DNA of 64,000 bases from Jannaschia sp. W003 (GCF_025144335.1 NZ_CP083539.1:2729501-2793500); one strand, 5' to 3'. Positions 45,010 to 54,363 are shown, counted from the first letter of the stretch. Numbers and translations: made by a program. Notes: generated by a model from the letters alone, not told the origin.

Positions 45010-46395
45010 TCAGAGATGGCGGATCGTCGGCCCCGCCCGCGCCGGCTCGATCAGCGCCGCCCAGAGCGCCCAGACCAGCGCGTCCACCCGGTCGGGCGAG
45101 CCCGCGCCGCGAAAGCCCCGCGCCGTCATCGCCGCCATCTCGTCCTCCAACGCCCGGAACGTCCCCGCGTGCCGCACCCGCCCCTGCTCGTAGAGAGCGC
45201 TCACCGGCTCGGCCCGCGCCCCCTTCGACCGCCGCGCCGTCACGCGCCGGTAGCTCAGGTCCGGCGCCACCTGCCGGAGCACCTGCTCGATCAGCTCGCC
45301 GCCCTGGTTGCCTTCCGCCACCACCCGGTCCGCGCCCCAGCGCCGCGAGGCCGCGGCCACCGCGTCGGCCCACACCGCGGGCCGCCCCGCGACCGTGGCG
45401 TCCTCCAGCACCCAGGCCCGGCGTCCCTCCGGGGTGCGCTCCACGCCCACCACCACGATGCCCGTCGCATCCGACCCCGCGCCGCCCGTCACCGCCGGGT
45501 CCACGCCGATCACCACCCGCTCGAAGTCCTCCGGCGCCTCGCCCCGCAGCCCGTCGAGCTGCCGGAGGCTCCAGAACGCGCCCTCGACCTCCTCCAGGAG
45601 CTCGCCGTCCAGCTCCTGCCGGCCGAAGCGGGTGCCGCCGTACTGGCGCCGCACCGTTTCCACGAAGCCGGGGGCCAGCCACGCCCGGTTGGCGTCGGTC
45701 GGCGCGTGTGTCCGCACCGTGTCCGGCGCCGCCAGGAGATCGCGGAGCACCGCCACGTTGCGCGGCGTCGTCGTCACCACGGCCCGCGGGTCGTCGCCCA
45801 GCCGCAGGCAGAACCGCAGCTGCGCCCAAGCCGCCGCGGCCTTGGGCCACTTCGCCAGCTCGTCGCACCAGGCCGCGTCGAACTGCGGCCCCCGCAGAGC
45901 TTCCGGGTCGTGCGCCGAGTAGACCCACGCCTCGGCCCCGTTCGGCCAGACCAGCTTGCGCGCCGTCGCCTTCCACTCCGGGCGGCGGTCGGGCGGCGAG
46001 CAGGCCAGGAGCCCGCTCTCGCCCTCGATCATCACGCGCACCGCCTGCTCGTAGGTCTCGCCCACCAGCGCCACGCGCCGCGCCCGGCCCGGATCGAGGG
46101 GGCGGTCCCCCTCGACCATGCCGCGCACCCACTCGGCGCCCGCCCGCGTCTTGCCGGCCCCGCGCCCGCCCAGCACCACCCAGGTGCGCCACGCCCCATC
46201 GGGCGGCAGCTGATGCGCCATGGCCCAGAAGGGCCACAGCCACGGCAACGCCGCGAGCGCGTTGTCACTCAGTCCCGCCAGAAGGCGGTCCGCCGCCTCC
46301 GGCCCCCCGGAGGCGAGCCAGCCGGCGGCGCACCTCAGCGGCGGCGGCTCCGAGGTCGATGCCTCCACCGCGGTCGCGCTTGCACCGTGCGTCAT
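45010..46395 (-). CDS. GTA gp2: terminase large subunit
   Basis: A 461-residue packaging motor with ATPase and nuclease domains. Walker A is LGGRGAGKT (75-83), Walker B is AAWCDELAKW, and the RNase-H-like nuclease starts with VVIGVDPAVTGG (near 290) with the later acidic pair in SPDRVDALVWAL. GTA terminases package random host DNA by headful. From the ATG at 46395 the gene overlaps gp1 by 131 bases; no ATG, GTG or TTG near the gp1 stop is in frame, so the true start may be this ATG or the GTG nine codons on. Confidence 0.93.
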   Translation of the reverse strand: MTHGASATAVEASTSEPPPLRCAAGWLASGGPEAADRLLAGLSDNALAALPWLWPFWAMAHQLPPDGAWRTWVVLGGRGAGKTRAGAEWVRGMVEGDRPLDPGRARRVALVGETYEQAVRVMIEGESGLLACSPPDRRPEWKATARKLVWPNGAEAWVYSAHDPEALRGPQFDAAWCDELAKWPKAAAAWAQLRFCLRLGDDPRAVVTTTPRNVAVLRDLLAAPDTVRTHAPTDANRAWLAPGFVETVRRQYGGTRFGRQELDGELLEEVEGAFWSLRQLDGLRGEAPEDFERVVIGVDPAVTGGAGSDATGIVVVGVERTPEGRRAWVLEDATVAGRPAVWADAVAAASRRWGADRVVAEGNQGGELIEQVLRQVAPDLSYRRVTARRSKGARAEPVSALYEQGRVRHAGTFRALEDEMAAMTARGFRGAGSPDRVDALVWALWAALIEPARAGPTIRHL

Positions 46396-46624
46396 GGGCC
46401 TTGTCCTCCAACTCGGCCGCGCGGCTCAGCGCCCGGGCCACGTCCGCCTGCAGCTTGCTCAGGCGGTCCGGGTCGCCCTCCGTGGGCTCCATCGCCTTCA
46501 GCTTCAGAAGCTGTCGGCGCAGCGCGACGCGCGACGCCTCCAGGGCGGCGAGCGCATCCGCCGCGCACGCCTCGTGACGCGCGGGATCGTAAGGGATCCC
46601 GCCGTCGTTCTCGTGGTCCGCCAT
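46265..46624 (-). CDS. GTA gp1: terminase small subunit
   Basis: A 119-residue, highly charged helical protein (ALAALEASRVALRRQLLKLKAMEPTEGDPDRLSKLQADVARALSRAAELEDKAHD), in the position of RcGTA gp1, shown elsewhere to be the small terminase with weak DNA specificity. The ATG at 46624 starts the similarity; the frame continues upstream through non-coding sequence. It is the first gene of the GTA transcript. Confidence 0.85.
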   Translation of the reverse strand: MADHENDGGIPYDPARHEACAADALAALEASRVALRRQLLKLKAMEPTEGDPDRLSKLQADVARALSRAAELEDKAHDARCKRDRGGGIDLGAAAAEVRRRLARLRGAGGGGPPSGGTE

Positions 46625-47013
46625 GTCGAAAGTCCCCGTGCCGTTGGCGCACGGGCGGCAAGGAGAGGGCGGCCGCGGGGTCTCTCGACCCCGGACCGCC
46701 CGCCCATTTCTTCCAGCTTGCCTGAAAGGTCTCCGGGAGCGCGCGCTCCGGTCAAGCGCGGAATCGTTCCCTCGCAAGATTTCTTTCAAGTGCCCGGAAA
46801 AGCACGAAGTTTTCCCATCGGCGCCCGTTCGCGTATCCGCGTTCCCCGCTCGGCCAATCTCCGCCCGCGGCGCCCCCGTCCCGCAACCAAGCCGCCACCG
46901 CGCCGTTGCATTGCCGCGACCACATCGGAGCCGGCCCCGCACCGGCCCCGCGCACTCAACCCGGACGGATCGCACCCGTCCAAGCAGTTCGGGCTTTGCC
47001 CGAGGAGGACTTA
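46625..47013. promoter_or_regulatory. Divergent regulatory region between GTA gp1 and the SH3-protein gene
   Basis: A 389-base gap with no supported gene. On the gp1 side a TTGACC is followed by the perfect palindrome GGAGCGCGCGCTCC (46737-46750). Around 46770-46815 the sequence is unusually AT-rich for this window. This must hold the GTA promoter, which in Rhodobacter is driven by the GafA activator; the binding site cannot be identified by eye. The SH3 side has CGAGGAGGA before the ATG. Confidence 0.5.
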
Positions 47014-47658
47014 ATGAACTTCCGCAACACCACCATCATCGCCGCCGCCACCTTCGCGCTCGCGGCTCCCGCCTTCGCCGCCACGGCCACCGTCGCCACC
47101 GACCTGAACCTGCGCGCCGGCCCCGGCTCGAACTACCGCATCGACGGCGTCCTGCCCGCCGAGGCGCAGGTCGAGGTCGTCGGCTGCACCGAGGCCCGCG
47201 ACTGGTGCGAGGTCACCTACGAGGACATGACCGGCTACGCCTACGCGCCCTACCTCGCCGTGCAGCAGGAAGAGACCCTCGTGGTGCTTCCCGAATCGAC
47301 GGTGGAGATCGAGACCGTGACTTACGACGACACCGGCGCGGACGCCCTGCTCGGCGGCCTGTCCGGCGCGGCGCTCGCCTCGGCGGCCATCGGCGGCCCG
47401 GCCGCGATCGCCGGCGGCGCGGTGATCGGCTCGCTGCTCGGCGCGGGCGCCGACCCCGAGCCCGAGACCGTCTCCTTCGTGCGCGAGAACCCCGTGGAGC
47501 CGATCTTCATCCAAGGCGAGCCCATCGTCGGCGCGACGATCCCCGCCGAGGTCGAGCTGCAGACCGTGCCCGACACCGAGTTCTCGTACCTCTACCTGAA
47601 CGGCCAGCCCGTCCTCGTGGAGCCGAACGAGCGCAAGATCGTTTACATCGTCCGCTGA
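47014..47658 (+). CDS. Exported SH3-domain protein with glycine-zipper segment
   Basis: A 214-residue secreted protein. A signal peptide (about 1-22, cut after AFA) is followed by a bacterial SH3 domain (about 25-90; VATDLNLRAGPGSNYRIDGVLPAEAQVEVVGCT, WCEVTYEDMTGYAYAPYL). Next come a glycine-zipper stretch (about 110-150) and a DUF1236-like tail (VGATIPAEVELQTVPDTEFSYLYLNGQPVLVEPNERKIVYIVR). Such proteins are probably cell-envelope factors. It is divergent from the GTA cluster but shows no GTA homology known to me. Confidence 0.85.
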   Translation: MNFRNTTIIAAATFALAAPAFAATATVATDLNLRAGPGSNYRIDGVLPAEAQVEVVGCTEARDWCEVTYEDMTGYAYAPYLAVQQEETLVVLPESTVEIETVTYDDTGADALLGGLSGAALASAAIGGPAAIAGGAVIGSLLGAGADPEPETVSFVRENPVEPIFIQGEPIVGATIPAEVELQTVPDTEFSYLYLNGQPVLVEPNERKIVYIVR

Positions 47659-47680
47659 TCGCCGGCGGACCGGACGGAGG

Positions 47681-47706
47681 AAGGGCGGCCCCGCGGGGCC
47701 GCCCTT
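47681..47706. terminator. Bidirectional terminator between the SH3 gene and mltG
   Basis: A 12-bp perfect stem, AAGGGCGGCCCC with GGGGCCGCCCTT, loop GC, followed by TCTG on the plus strand. It lies 22 bases after the SH3-gene stop and 28 bases beyond the mltG stop on the other strand. Confidence 0.8.
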
Positions 47707-47734
47707 TCTGCGTTTCCGTGTCCGGCCCGCGCCG

Positions 47735-48898
47735 TCAGTTCGAGGACGCCGCCTCGGCCTCGATGCGCCGCCACGCGGCGACGTTGCGGTTGTGCTCGTC
47801 CAGCGTCTCGGCGAACGCGTGCCCCCCGGTGCCGTCGGCCACGAAGTACACGAACTCCGTCTCGGCCGGGTTCAGCGCCGCGCGGATCGCCTCGCGGCCC
47901 GGATTGGCAATGGGGCCCGGCGGCAGCCCGTCGATCTGGTAGGTATTGTAGGGCGTCGGCCGGTCCAGCTCGCTGCGCCGCAGGCCCCGCCCGAGGGGTC
48001 CGCCCTCGCCGTTCGTCACGCCGTAGATCACCGTGGGGTCGGTCTGCAGGCGCATGCCGCGCTCCAGCCGGTTCGTGAAGACGGCGGCCACCACGTCGCG
48101 CTCCGAGGCCACGCCCGTCTCCTTCTCGACGATCGAGGCCATGATCAGCGCCTCCTCGGGCGTGGTATAGGGCACGCCCGGCGCGCGGTCGGCCCACTCC
48201 TCGGCGAGGACACGCTCCTGCGCCTCGCGCATCTGCGCGATCAGCGCGGCGCGGTCCGATCCCTTCGACACCTCGTAGGTGTCGGGCGCCAGCATCCCCT
48301 CGGGCGGCGTGCCCTCGATCGTGCCCTCCAGGAAGTCCAGCGCCTCCAGCCCCGTGGCGATCTCCCATGAGGTCAGCCCCGGAGGCACGGCCACCCGCCA
48401 GGTGATCGGCTCGCCGCTCTCGACCAGGGCGCGGTAGGCCTCGGGCGTCTCCTCGGCGGTGGGGTCGAAGGTGGCGACCTCCACCGGCACGGCCTCACCC
48501 GGTACCCGCTCGCGCACCCGCAGCTCCGGGCCCCGCGCGCGCAGCAGCGCGGTCACGGTGTAGGGGAACACGCTCGGCCCTCCCGAGGTCAGGATATCCA
48601 GCACCTCGGGCATCGTGGCGCCGGGCGGGATCTCGTAGGTGCCGAACTTCAGGTCACGGCCCCGTTCGGTGTACTCCGCGCCGACGCGGAAGATCGCGTC
48701 CGACGACACGATCCCCTCCTCCGCCAACTGCCGCGAGACCGCGCGCAGGCTCGCGCCGCGCGGCACCTCGAAGAAGCGCGCCTCCTCCAGCGGGCCGGGT
48801 CCGGCCCACTCGCCCTTGCCCAGCTGCACGGCGATCGCCACGGCGGCGACGAGCACCACGCCCAAGGTAAGCGCGTTGGCTGCGATATGCTTCCACAT
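47735..48898 (-). CDS. mltG: Endolytic transglycosylase MltG
   Basis: A 387-residue bitopic inner-membrane enzyme that cuts nascent glycan strands. One N-terminal transmembrane helix (about 7-26), a LysM-like region, then the YceG domain with the catalytic Glu in ALIMASIVEKE (near 258), TNRLERGMRLQTDPTVIYG, and PYNTYQIDGLPPGPIANPG. It follows fabF on the same strand by 20 bases, an order common in alphaproteobacteria. Confidence 0.95.
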   Translation of the reverse strand: MWKHIAANALTLGVVLVAAVAIAVQLGKGEWAGPGPLEEARFFEVPRGASLRAVSRQLAEEGIVSSDAIFRVGAEYTERGRDLKFGTYEIPPGATMPEVLDILTSGGPSVFPYTVTALLRARGPELRVRERVPGEAVPVEVATFDPTAEETPEAYRALVESGEPITWRVAVPPGLTSWEIATGLEALDFLEGTIEGTPPEGMLAPDTYEVSKGSDRAALIAQMREAQERVLAEEWADRAPGVPYTTPEEALIMASIVEKETGVASERDVVAAVFTNRLERGMRLQTDPTVIYGVTNGEGGPLGRGLRRSELDRPTPYNTYQIDGLPPGPIANPGREAIRAALNPAETEFVYFVADGTGGHAFAETLDEHNRNVAAWRRIEAEAASSN

Positions 48899-48918
48899 CA
48901 GTGGCTTCCACCCCGAAG

Positions 48919-50187
48919 TTAGTCCAGTTTGCTCATGACGAGAGAGGCGTTCGTACCCCCGAACCCGAACGAGTTCGAGAGCGCCACGTCGATGGTCCTG
49001 CGCTCGGCGGCCTTCGGCGCGAGGCTGATCTTGGTCGCCGCCGCCTCGGGCGCCGGGTCGTCGAGGTTCAGCGTCGGCGGCGCCACCCCGTCGCGCATCG
49101 CCAGCACGCAGAAGATCGCCTCCACGCTGCCCGCCGCGCCTAGCAGGTGCCCGATCGCCGACTTGGTGGACGACATCGTGGTGCCCTCGGCGTGATCGCC
49201 CAGGACCCGCTCCACGGCGCCCAGCTCGATGGTGTCGGCCATGGTCGAGGTGCCGTGGGCGTTCACGTAGTCCACGTGGCTGCCGTCGAGGCCCGCCCAC
49301 TTGAGGGCTGCGCGCATCGCCCGCTCGGCGCCCTCGTGGTCGGGTGGCGGGGCGGTGATGTGGTGGGCGTCGCCCGACAGGCCGTAGCCGCGCACCTCGG
49401 CGTAGATGTGCGCGCCGCGCGCCCTCGCGTGCTCCAGCTCCTCCAGCACGACCACGCCCGCGCCCTCGCCCATCACGAAACCGTCGCGGTTCGCGTCCCA
49501 GGGGCGCGAGGCCGTCTCGGGCGCGTCGGAGCGCGTGGTGGAGAGCGCCTTGCAGGCGTTGAAGCCGGCGATGCCGATCTCGCAGATCGGACTCTCGGCG
49601 CCGCCCGCGATCATCACGTCCGCGTCCCCGAGCATGATCAGCCGCGACGCGTCGCCGATGGCGTGCGCGCCGGTGGAACAGGCGGTGACGGGCGCGTGGT
49701 TCGGCCCCCGGTAGCCGTGGCGGATCGAGACCTGCCCCGAGGCGAGGTTGATGAGGGCGGACGGGATGAAGAACGGCGACACCCGCCGCGGCCCGCGCTC
49801 CTTCAGCAGGACGGCCGTGTCGGCGATCGACTTCAGCCCGCCGATGCCGGAGCCCAGCATCACGCCGGTGCGCAGCTTCTCCTCCTCGGAAGGTTTCTCC
49901 CAGCCGGCATCCCGGATCGCCTGCTCGGCGGCAGCGACGCCGTAGAGGATGAACTCGTCGACCTTGCGGGCCTCCTTCGGCTCCATCCAGTCGTCGGGGT
50001 TGAAGGTGCCGTCCGAGCCGTCGCCGCGCGGCACCTCGCAGGCGTAGTCCGTGGCGAGGTGCGAGGCGTCGAAGCGAGTGATGGTCCCTGCCCCCGACTG
50101 CCCCTCGATCAGGCGCCGCCACGTCTCCTCGACGCCGCAGGCCAGCGGCGTGACCAATCCCAGTCCCGTGACGACGACGCGGCGCAT
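48919..50187 (-). CDS. fabF: Beta-ketoacyl-ACP synthase II (FabF)
   Basis: A 422-residue condensing enzyme of fatty acid elongation. The Cys-His-His triad is visible: Cys170 (VTACSTGAHAIGDA), His in VNAHGTSTMADTIE and His in KSAIGHLLGAAG. The start at 50187 (MRRVVVTGLGLVTPL) has GGAAGGAA upstream; the open frame beyond it is not coding. It heads the fabF-mltG pair, apart from the fabD-fabG-acpP group 7 kb away. Confidence 0.96.
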   Translation of the reverse strand: MRRVVVTGLGLVTPLACGVEETWRRLIEGQSGAGTITRFDASHLATDYACEVPRGDGSDGTFNPDDWMEPKEARKVDEFILYGVAAAEQAIRDAGWEKPSEEEKLRTGVMLGSGIGGLKSIADTAVLLKERGPRRVSPFFIPSALINLASGQVSIRHGYRGPNHAPVTACSTGAHAIGDASRLIMLGDADVMIAGGAESPICEIGIAGFNACKALSTTRSDAPETASRPWDANRDGFVMGEGAGVVVLEELEHARARGAHIYAEVRGYGLSGDAHHITAPPPDHEGAERAMRAALKWAGLDGSHVDYVNAHGTSTMADTIELGAVERVLGDHAEGTTMSSTKSAIGHLLGAAGSVEAIFCVLAMRDGVAPPTLNLDDPAPEAAATKISLAPKAAERRTIDVALSNSFGFGGTNASLVMSKLD

Positions 50188-50357
50188 GGCGGTTCCTTCC
50201 CTCGGACGTTGCGGGCCATTATCCCGCGACGCCGCCCGGGGGCAAGGCGAGGCGCACCGGCGCCGCCGGTGCGACCCGGAGGCTACCCCTTCTGGGGGGG
50301 ACGCCGCGGGGGCCGGGTCCATGGTATCGTGCGGCCGCCACAGTCCGGAGGCCCGCA

Positions 50358-50771
50358 ATGAAGACCGCCCTCACCCTCGCCACCCTGACCCTCGCCACGG
50401 CTCTCGCGCCCGCCGCCGCGCCCGCGCAGGTCATGGCCTCCTACTACGCCACGATCGGCGACGAGGACCGGCGCAACTCCCGCGGCGCCCGCCTCGCGGA
50501 CCCGGCGGCCGTGATCCAGCAGGACCGCGCCAACTTCCACCGCTTCGGCATCCGCCACGAGGGCGACCATTCCGACCCGTTCTTCGCGAACCCCGACCTG
50601 CGCGCGCAGATCCCCGCGCTCTACGCCCGCGGGCGGCGCTTCGGGCCGATGGAGCAGGCCATCCTCTCGCCGGGCCCCCACTACGTGCTGGTCTTCGTCT
50701 GCGGTCCGCGCAGCCAGCCCACCCACATCAACGTCGACTACGCAGACGGCGACAGCCACATGGGCTGCTAG
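50358..50771 (+). CDS. Exported protein of unknown function
   Basis: A 137-residue protein with a clear signal peptide (about 1-24, ALTLATLTLATALAPAAAPAQ). The mature part begins VMASYYATIGDEDRRNSRGARL, then AAVIQQDRANFHRFGIRHEGDHSDPFFANPDLRAQIPALYARG, and ends LVFVCGPRSQPTHINVDYADGDSHMGC with two cysteines. GGAGG precedes the ATG. I do not recognise the family. Confidence 0.7.
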   Translation: MKTALTLATLTLATALAPAAAPAQVMASYYATIGDEDRRNSRGARLADPAAVIQQDRANFHRFGIRHEGDHSDPFFANPDLRAQIPALYARGRRFGPMEQAILSPGPHYVLVFVCGPRSQPTHINVDYADGDSHMGC

Positions 50772-50776
50772 GCCCG

Positions 50777-51553
50777 CTACCGCCCCTCGAACTGGGCGGC
50801 CCGCTTCTCAAGGAAGGCCATCACGCCCTCCTTGAAGTCGCGGGTCTTACCCATCCGCCCCTGCAGCCGCGCCTCGAGCCCGAGCTGCTGCGGCAGGTCG
50901 TTGTCGAAGCTGCCCCGGATCGCCTCCTTGACCGCGCGGTAGGCCGCCGTCGGCCCGTTGGCGAGATGGGCGGCCCGCGACTGCCAGCGATCCTCGAAGT
51001 CGGCGTCCGCCACCGCCTCCCAGATCATGCCCCAGTCGCTGGCCTGCTTCGCCGTCACCGGCTCGGCGAAGAGGGCCGCGCCCATGGCCTTGGCGGCTCC
51101 CACCTGCCGCGGCAGCCAGTAGGTGCCGCCCGCATCGGGGATCAGGCCGATCCGCGTGAAGGCCTGCAGGAACACCGCCGACTCGGCGGCGATCACCACG
51201 TCGGCGGCCAACGCGAGGTTCGCGCCCGCGCCCGCCGCCGGACCGTTCACGGCCGAGATGGTGGGGATCGCGCACTCGTAGATCGCCATCAGCATCGGCT
51301 CGTACTCGTCGCGCAGCACCCGCTCGAGGTTGAGGTTGGCGGCGTTGGCCCGGTCGCCGAGGTCCTGCCCCGAGCAGAAGGCGCGGCCCTTGCCGGTCAT
51401 CACCAGGACGCGTGCGGTCTTCTCTGCCTCGCGCACCGCATGGAGCAGCTCGGCCCGCATCTGCGTGTTGAGCGCGTTCATCACCTCGGGGCGGTTGAAC
51501 TGGATCACGGCGACGCCGTCGCGGTCGCTCAGGCGGATGGTCTCGTACTGCAT
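50777..51553 (-). CDS. Enoyl-CoA hydratase/isomerase, PaaG-like
   Basis: A 258-residue crotonase-fold enzyme. Oxyanion-hole segments GRAFCSGQDLGDRA and NGPAAGAGANLALAADVVIA are present, and ARIGLIPDAGGTYWLPRQVG-type sequence (with FTRIGLIPDAGG) is typical of PaaG, the ring epoxide isomerase of phenylacetate degradation, or of related acyl-CoA hydratases. No other paa genes are in the window, so the pathway remains open. It converges on the exported unknown gene with a 5-base gap. Confidence 0.82.
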   Translation of the reverse strand: MQYETIRLSDRDGVAVIQFNRPEVMNALNTQMRAELLHAVREAEKTARVLVMTGKGRAFCSGQDLGDRANAANLNLERVLRDEYEPMLMAIYECAIPTISAVNGPAAGAGANLALAADVVIAAESAVFLQAFTRIGLIPDAGGTYWLPRQVGAAKAMGAALFAEPVTAKQASDWGMIWEAVADADFEDRWQSRAAHLANGPTAAYRAVKEAIRGSFDNDLPQQLGLEARLQGRMGKTRDFKEGVMAFLEKRAAQFEGR

Positions 51554-51617
51554 GGGGCGCCTCCCTTTCGGCGCCGACCCTACCAGCCGCCCGCCCCGGG
51601 GGAAGCGGATCGCTGCG

Positions 51618-52076
51618 TCACGGCGCGCGTGGCTCGTCCCCGTCCATGAGCTCGGCGAGCTGCGCCTCCTCCTCGGCGCTCAGCGCACCCAGCGTGCCGC
51701 GCTGGCGGGCGATGGCGGCGACGGCGAAGCCGCCCCCGATCAGCAGCAGCAGCAGGGGCATGCCCCAGAGAAGGAGGTTCGAGCCGTCCGCGCGCGGCGC
51801 CAGCAGCACGTACTCGCCGTAGCGCGCCACCACGTAGTCGATCACCGCCGCGTCGTCGTCGCCCAGCTCCAGCCGCTCGCGCACGAGGAGGCGCAGGTCG
51901 CGGGCGATGCCGGCGTTCGACTCGTCGATGCTCTCGTTGCGGCACACGAGGCAGCGCAGCCCCTGGCTGAGGGCGCGCGCGCGGGCCTCCAGCGCGGGGT
52001 CGTCCAGCACCTCGTCCGGCTCGACAGCCAAGGCGGGCGCGGCGACGAGGGCGAGCAGGAGCGCGAGGCGCCTCAT
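51618..52076 (-). CDS. ccmH: Cytochrome c maturation protein CcmH (CycL)
   Basis: A 152-residue membrane-anchored thiol protein: signal peptide (about 1-17), the redox motif LRCLVC (Cys42, Cys45), then [29 protein letters not shown] and a C-terminal transmembrane helix ([22 protein letters not shown]). It handles apocytochrome c thiols with CcmF. The ATG overlaps the ccmF stop as ATGA. Confidence 0.93.
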   Translation of the reverse strand: MRRLALLLALVAAPALAVEPDEVLDDPALEARARALSQGLRCLVCRNESIDESNAGIARDLRLLVRERLELGDDDAAVIDYVVARYGEYVLLAPRADGSNLLLWGMPLLLLLIGGGFAVAAIARQRGTLGALSAEEEAQLAELMDGDEPRAP

Positions 52077-54046
52077 TCCGCGGGCACTCCGACGACCCGC
52101 GGCGCCTTGCGCCCCGCCGCGCCCACGCGCCAGCGGCGGTCGAGCAGCGACAGGAGGCCGCCCAGCGCCATGATGATCGCGCCGCCCCAGATCCAGTTGG
52201 CGAAGGGCTTCACGAACACGCGGATGGCCCAGCCGCCGCCCTCCTGCGGATCGCCCACCACGGCGTAGAGGTCGCGGGTGAAGCCGCTGTCGATGCCGGC
52301 CTCGGTGGTGGGCATGCGGGCCACCGGGTAGAGGCGCTTCTCGGGGCGCAGCACGCCCAGCGGCGCGCCGTCCTCGGACACGCGCAGTGTGGCGACGGTG
52401 GCGACGTAGTTCGGCCCCTGCTCGCGCTCCACGCCGAGTAGCGTGGCCTCGAAGCGGCCGACGGAGAGGCTCTCGCCCTCGCGCAGCACGGCGATGCCCT
52501 CCTCCTGCCACGCGATCAGGGCGGAGACGCCGAAGACGACGATGCCGAAGCCCGCATGGGCCAGCGCCTTGCCCCAGTCCGCCCCCGGCAGCCGCACGAG
52601 GCGGCGCAGGCGGGCGCCCCACGGCCCACGGCCCGTGCGGGTGAGGAGGTCGATGACGCTGGCCGCTACGAGCCACGCGCCGAGGCCTGCGCCCAGGGGT
52701 CCGGCCGCCGAGCGCCCCGTCCCTACCGCCCAGGCCAGCGCCAGTGCGGCCAGGGCGAGGGCGAGCGCCGGCCACATCACGCGCAGCCCCGCGGCGCGCC
52801 CGCGCTTCCACGGGAGGATCGAGCCGAGGGGCAGGATCACGGCCAACGCCACCACGAAGGGCGTGAAGGCGGCGTTGAAGAAGGGCGGGCCGACCGAGAG
52901 CTGGCGGTCGAAGGCCAGCTCCGCCACCAAGGGCCAGACCGTGCCCACGAAGACCACGAAGGCCGAGACCGCGAGCAGGAGGTTGTTGACCACCAGCGCG
53001 CTCTCGCGGCTGACCACGCCGAACACGCCGCGCGCCTGCATCTGCGGCGCCCGCCACGCGTAGAGCAAGAGCGCGCCGCCGGTGAAGACGCCGAGGATCA
53101 GGAGGATGAACACGCCGCGCTCGGGGTCGTTGGCGAAGGCGTGGACGGATGTGAGCACACCGGAGCGGACGATGAAGGTGCCCACGAGGCTGAACCCGAA
53201 GGCGAGGATGGCGAGGAGGATGGTCCAGGACTTCAGCGCCTCGCGCTTCTCGACCACGATGGCGGAGTGGAGGAGCGCGGCGGCGATCAGCCACGGCATG
53301 AAGCTGGCGTTCTCGACCGGGTCCCAGAACCAGAAGCCGCCCCAGCCCAGCTCGTAGTAGGCCCACCAGGAGCCCAGCGCGATGCCGATCGTCAGGAACA
53401 GCCAGGCGGCTAGGGTCCACGGCCGCACCCAGCGGCCCCAGGCGGCGTCCACGCGCCCCTCGATCAGGGCGGCTACGGCGAAGGAGAACGCCATGCTCAG
53501 GCCGACGTAGCCGAGGTAGAGGAAAGGCGGGTGGAACGCGAGGCCGGGGTCCTGGAGGAGGGGGTTCAAGTCCTCGCCGTCGAAGGGCGGGGTCTGCAGG
53601 CGCAGGAACGGGTTCGAGGTGAACAGGATGAAGGCGTAGAAGGCGACGCCGACGCTCGCCTGCACCGCCAGCACGCGGGCGCGCAGCGTGTCGCGCAGCC
53701 CCTGCCCCCAGACCGCCGCCGCCGCCCCGAACAGGGCCAGGATCAGCACCCAGAGCAGCAGCGAGCCCTCGTGGTTCCCCCACACGCCCGACACCTTGTA
53801 GAGCATCGGCTTGGCCGTGTGCGAGTTCAGCGTGACGAGCCGCAGCGAAAAGTCGGAGGTGACGAAGGCGTAAGTGAGCGCGGCGAAGCTGAACCCCACC
53901 AGCAGCGCCTGGGCGACGGCGGCGGGCCGCGCGAGCGCCATCCAGCCGGCGAGGCGCCAGTGGGCGCCGAGCATGGGAATCACCGCCTGGGCGCAGGCCA
54001 CCGCGAAGGCGAGCACGAGGGCGAAGTGGCCGAGTTCCACGATCAT
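52073..54046 (-). CDS. ccmF: Cytochrome c heme lyase CcmF
   Basis: A 657-residue protein with about 14-15 membrane segments, ligating heme to apocytochrome c. The tryptophan-rich WWD-type motif is [36 protein letters not shown] and the [21 protein letters not shown] segment are also diagnostic. The ATG at 54046 begins [14 protein letters not shown] as in the family, though no purine-rich ribosome-binding site is visible; the frame runs on upstream through family 3 repeats, which I discount. Confidence 0.95.
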   Translation of the reverse strand: MIVELGHFALVLAFAVACAQAVIPMLGAHWRLAGWMALARPAAVAQALLVGFSFAALTYAFVTSDFSLRLVTLNSHTAKPMLYKVSGVWGNHEGSLLLWVLILALFGAAAAVWGQGLRDTLRARVLAVQASVGVAFYAFILFTSNPFLRLQTPPFDGEDLNPLLQDPGLAFHPPFLYLGYVGLSMAFSFAVAALIEGRVDAAWGRWVRPWTLAAWLFLTIGIALGSWWAYYELGWGGFWFWDPVENASFMPWLIAAALLHSAIVVEKREALKSWTILLAILAFGFSLVGTFIVRSGVLTSVHAFANDPERGVFILLILGVFTGGALLLYAWRAPQMQARGVFGVVSRESALVVNNLLLAVSAFVVFVGTVWPLVAELAFDRQLSVGPPFFNAAFTPFVVALAVILPLGSILPWKRGRAAGLRVMWPALALALAALALAWAVGTGRSAAGPLGAGLGAWLVAASVIDLLTRTGRGPWGARLRRLVRLPGADWGKALAHAGFGIVVFGVSALIAWQEEGIAVLREGESLSVGRFEATLLGVEREQGPNYVATVATLRVSEDGAPLGVLRPEKRLYPVARMPTTEAGIDSGFTRDLYAVVGDPQEGGGWAIRVFVKPFANWIWGGAIIMALGGLLSLLDRRWRVGAAGRKAPRVVGVPAE

Positions 54047-54130
54047 GGGAGGGGTATATGGGCACGGCCCCTCCGGGCCAACGGGGTGCGTCGACGGATC
54101 ACGGGGGCGGGAGGGGTGCGCCGGCCCCGC

Positions 54131-54354
54131 TCGCCCCGCCCCGGGCTCGACCCGGGGCCTCCGGCTGACGGAACGATGACACGGCGGAGCGGAGCGCCGG
54201 TGGCGGGCAGAGGCCCCGGCGCGAGGCCGGGGCGTGGGGCGCTGGTTTCGCAGTTTGCGCCCCGGGCTCGACCCGGGGCCTCGGGCCGACGAAGTGATGA
54301 CGCTGCGAAGCGAAGCGCCGGCGGTGGGCCGAGGCCCCGGCGCGAGGCCGGGGC
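54131..54354. repeat. Two copies of family 3 intergenic repeat upstream of ccmF
   Basis: The 317-base gap between ccmF and the holin gene holds no gene. Two units (54131-54234 and 54257-54354) share CCCGGGCTCGACCCGGGGCC, a GATGAC...GCGAAGCGAAGCGCC core, and the terminal hairpin GGCCCCGGCGCGAGGCC-GGGGCG. The units are strikingly alike and correspond to those at 16.8 and 19.3 kb. Confidence 0.7.
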
Positions 54355-54363
54355 GCGGGCACG

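Noticed and set aside
43802..46243. 813-codon open frame suggesting a terminase-portal fusion
   Set aside because: Its upstream part is gp2 read in another frame; gp3 has its own ATG and ribosome-binding site at 44953.
32939..46624. Prophage interpretation of the structural gene cluster
   Set aside because: No integrase, repressor, replication gene or att repeat is present, and the order and set match RcGTA gene by gene.
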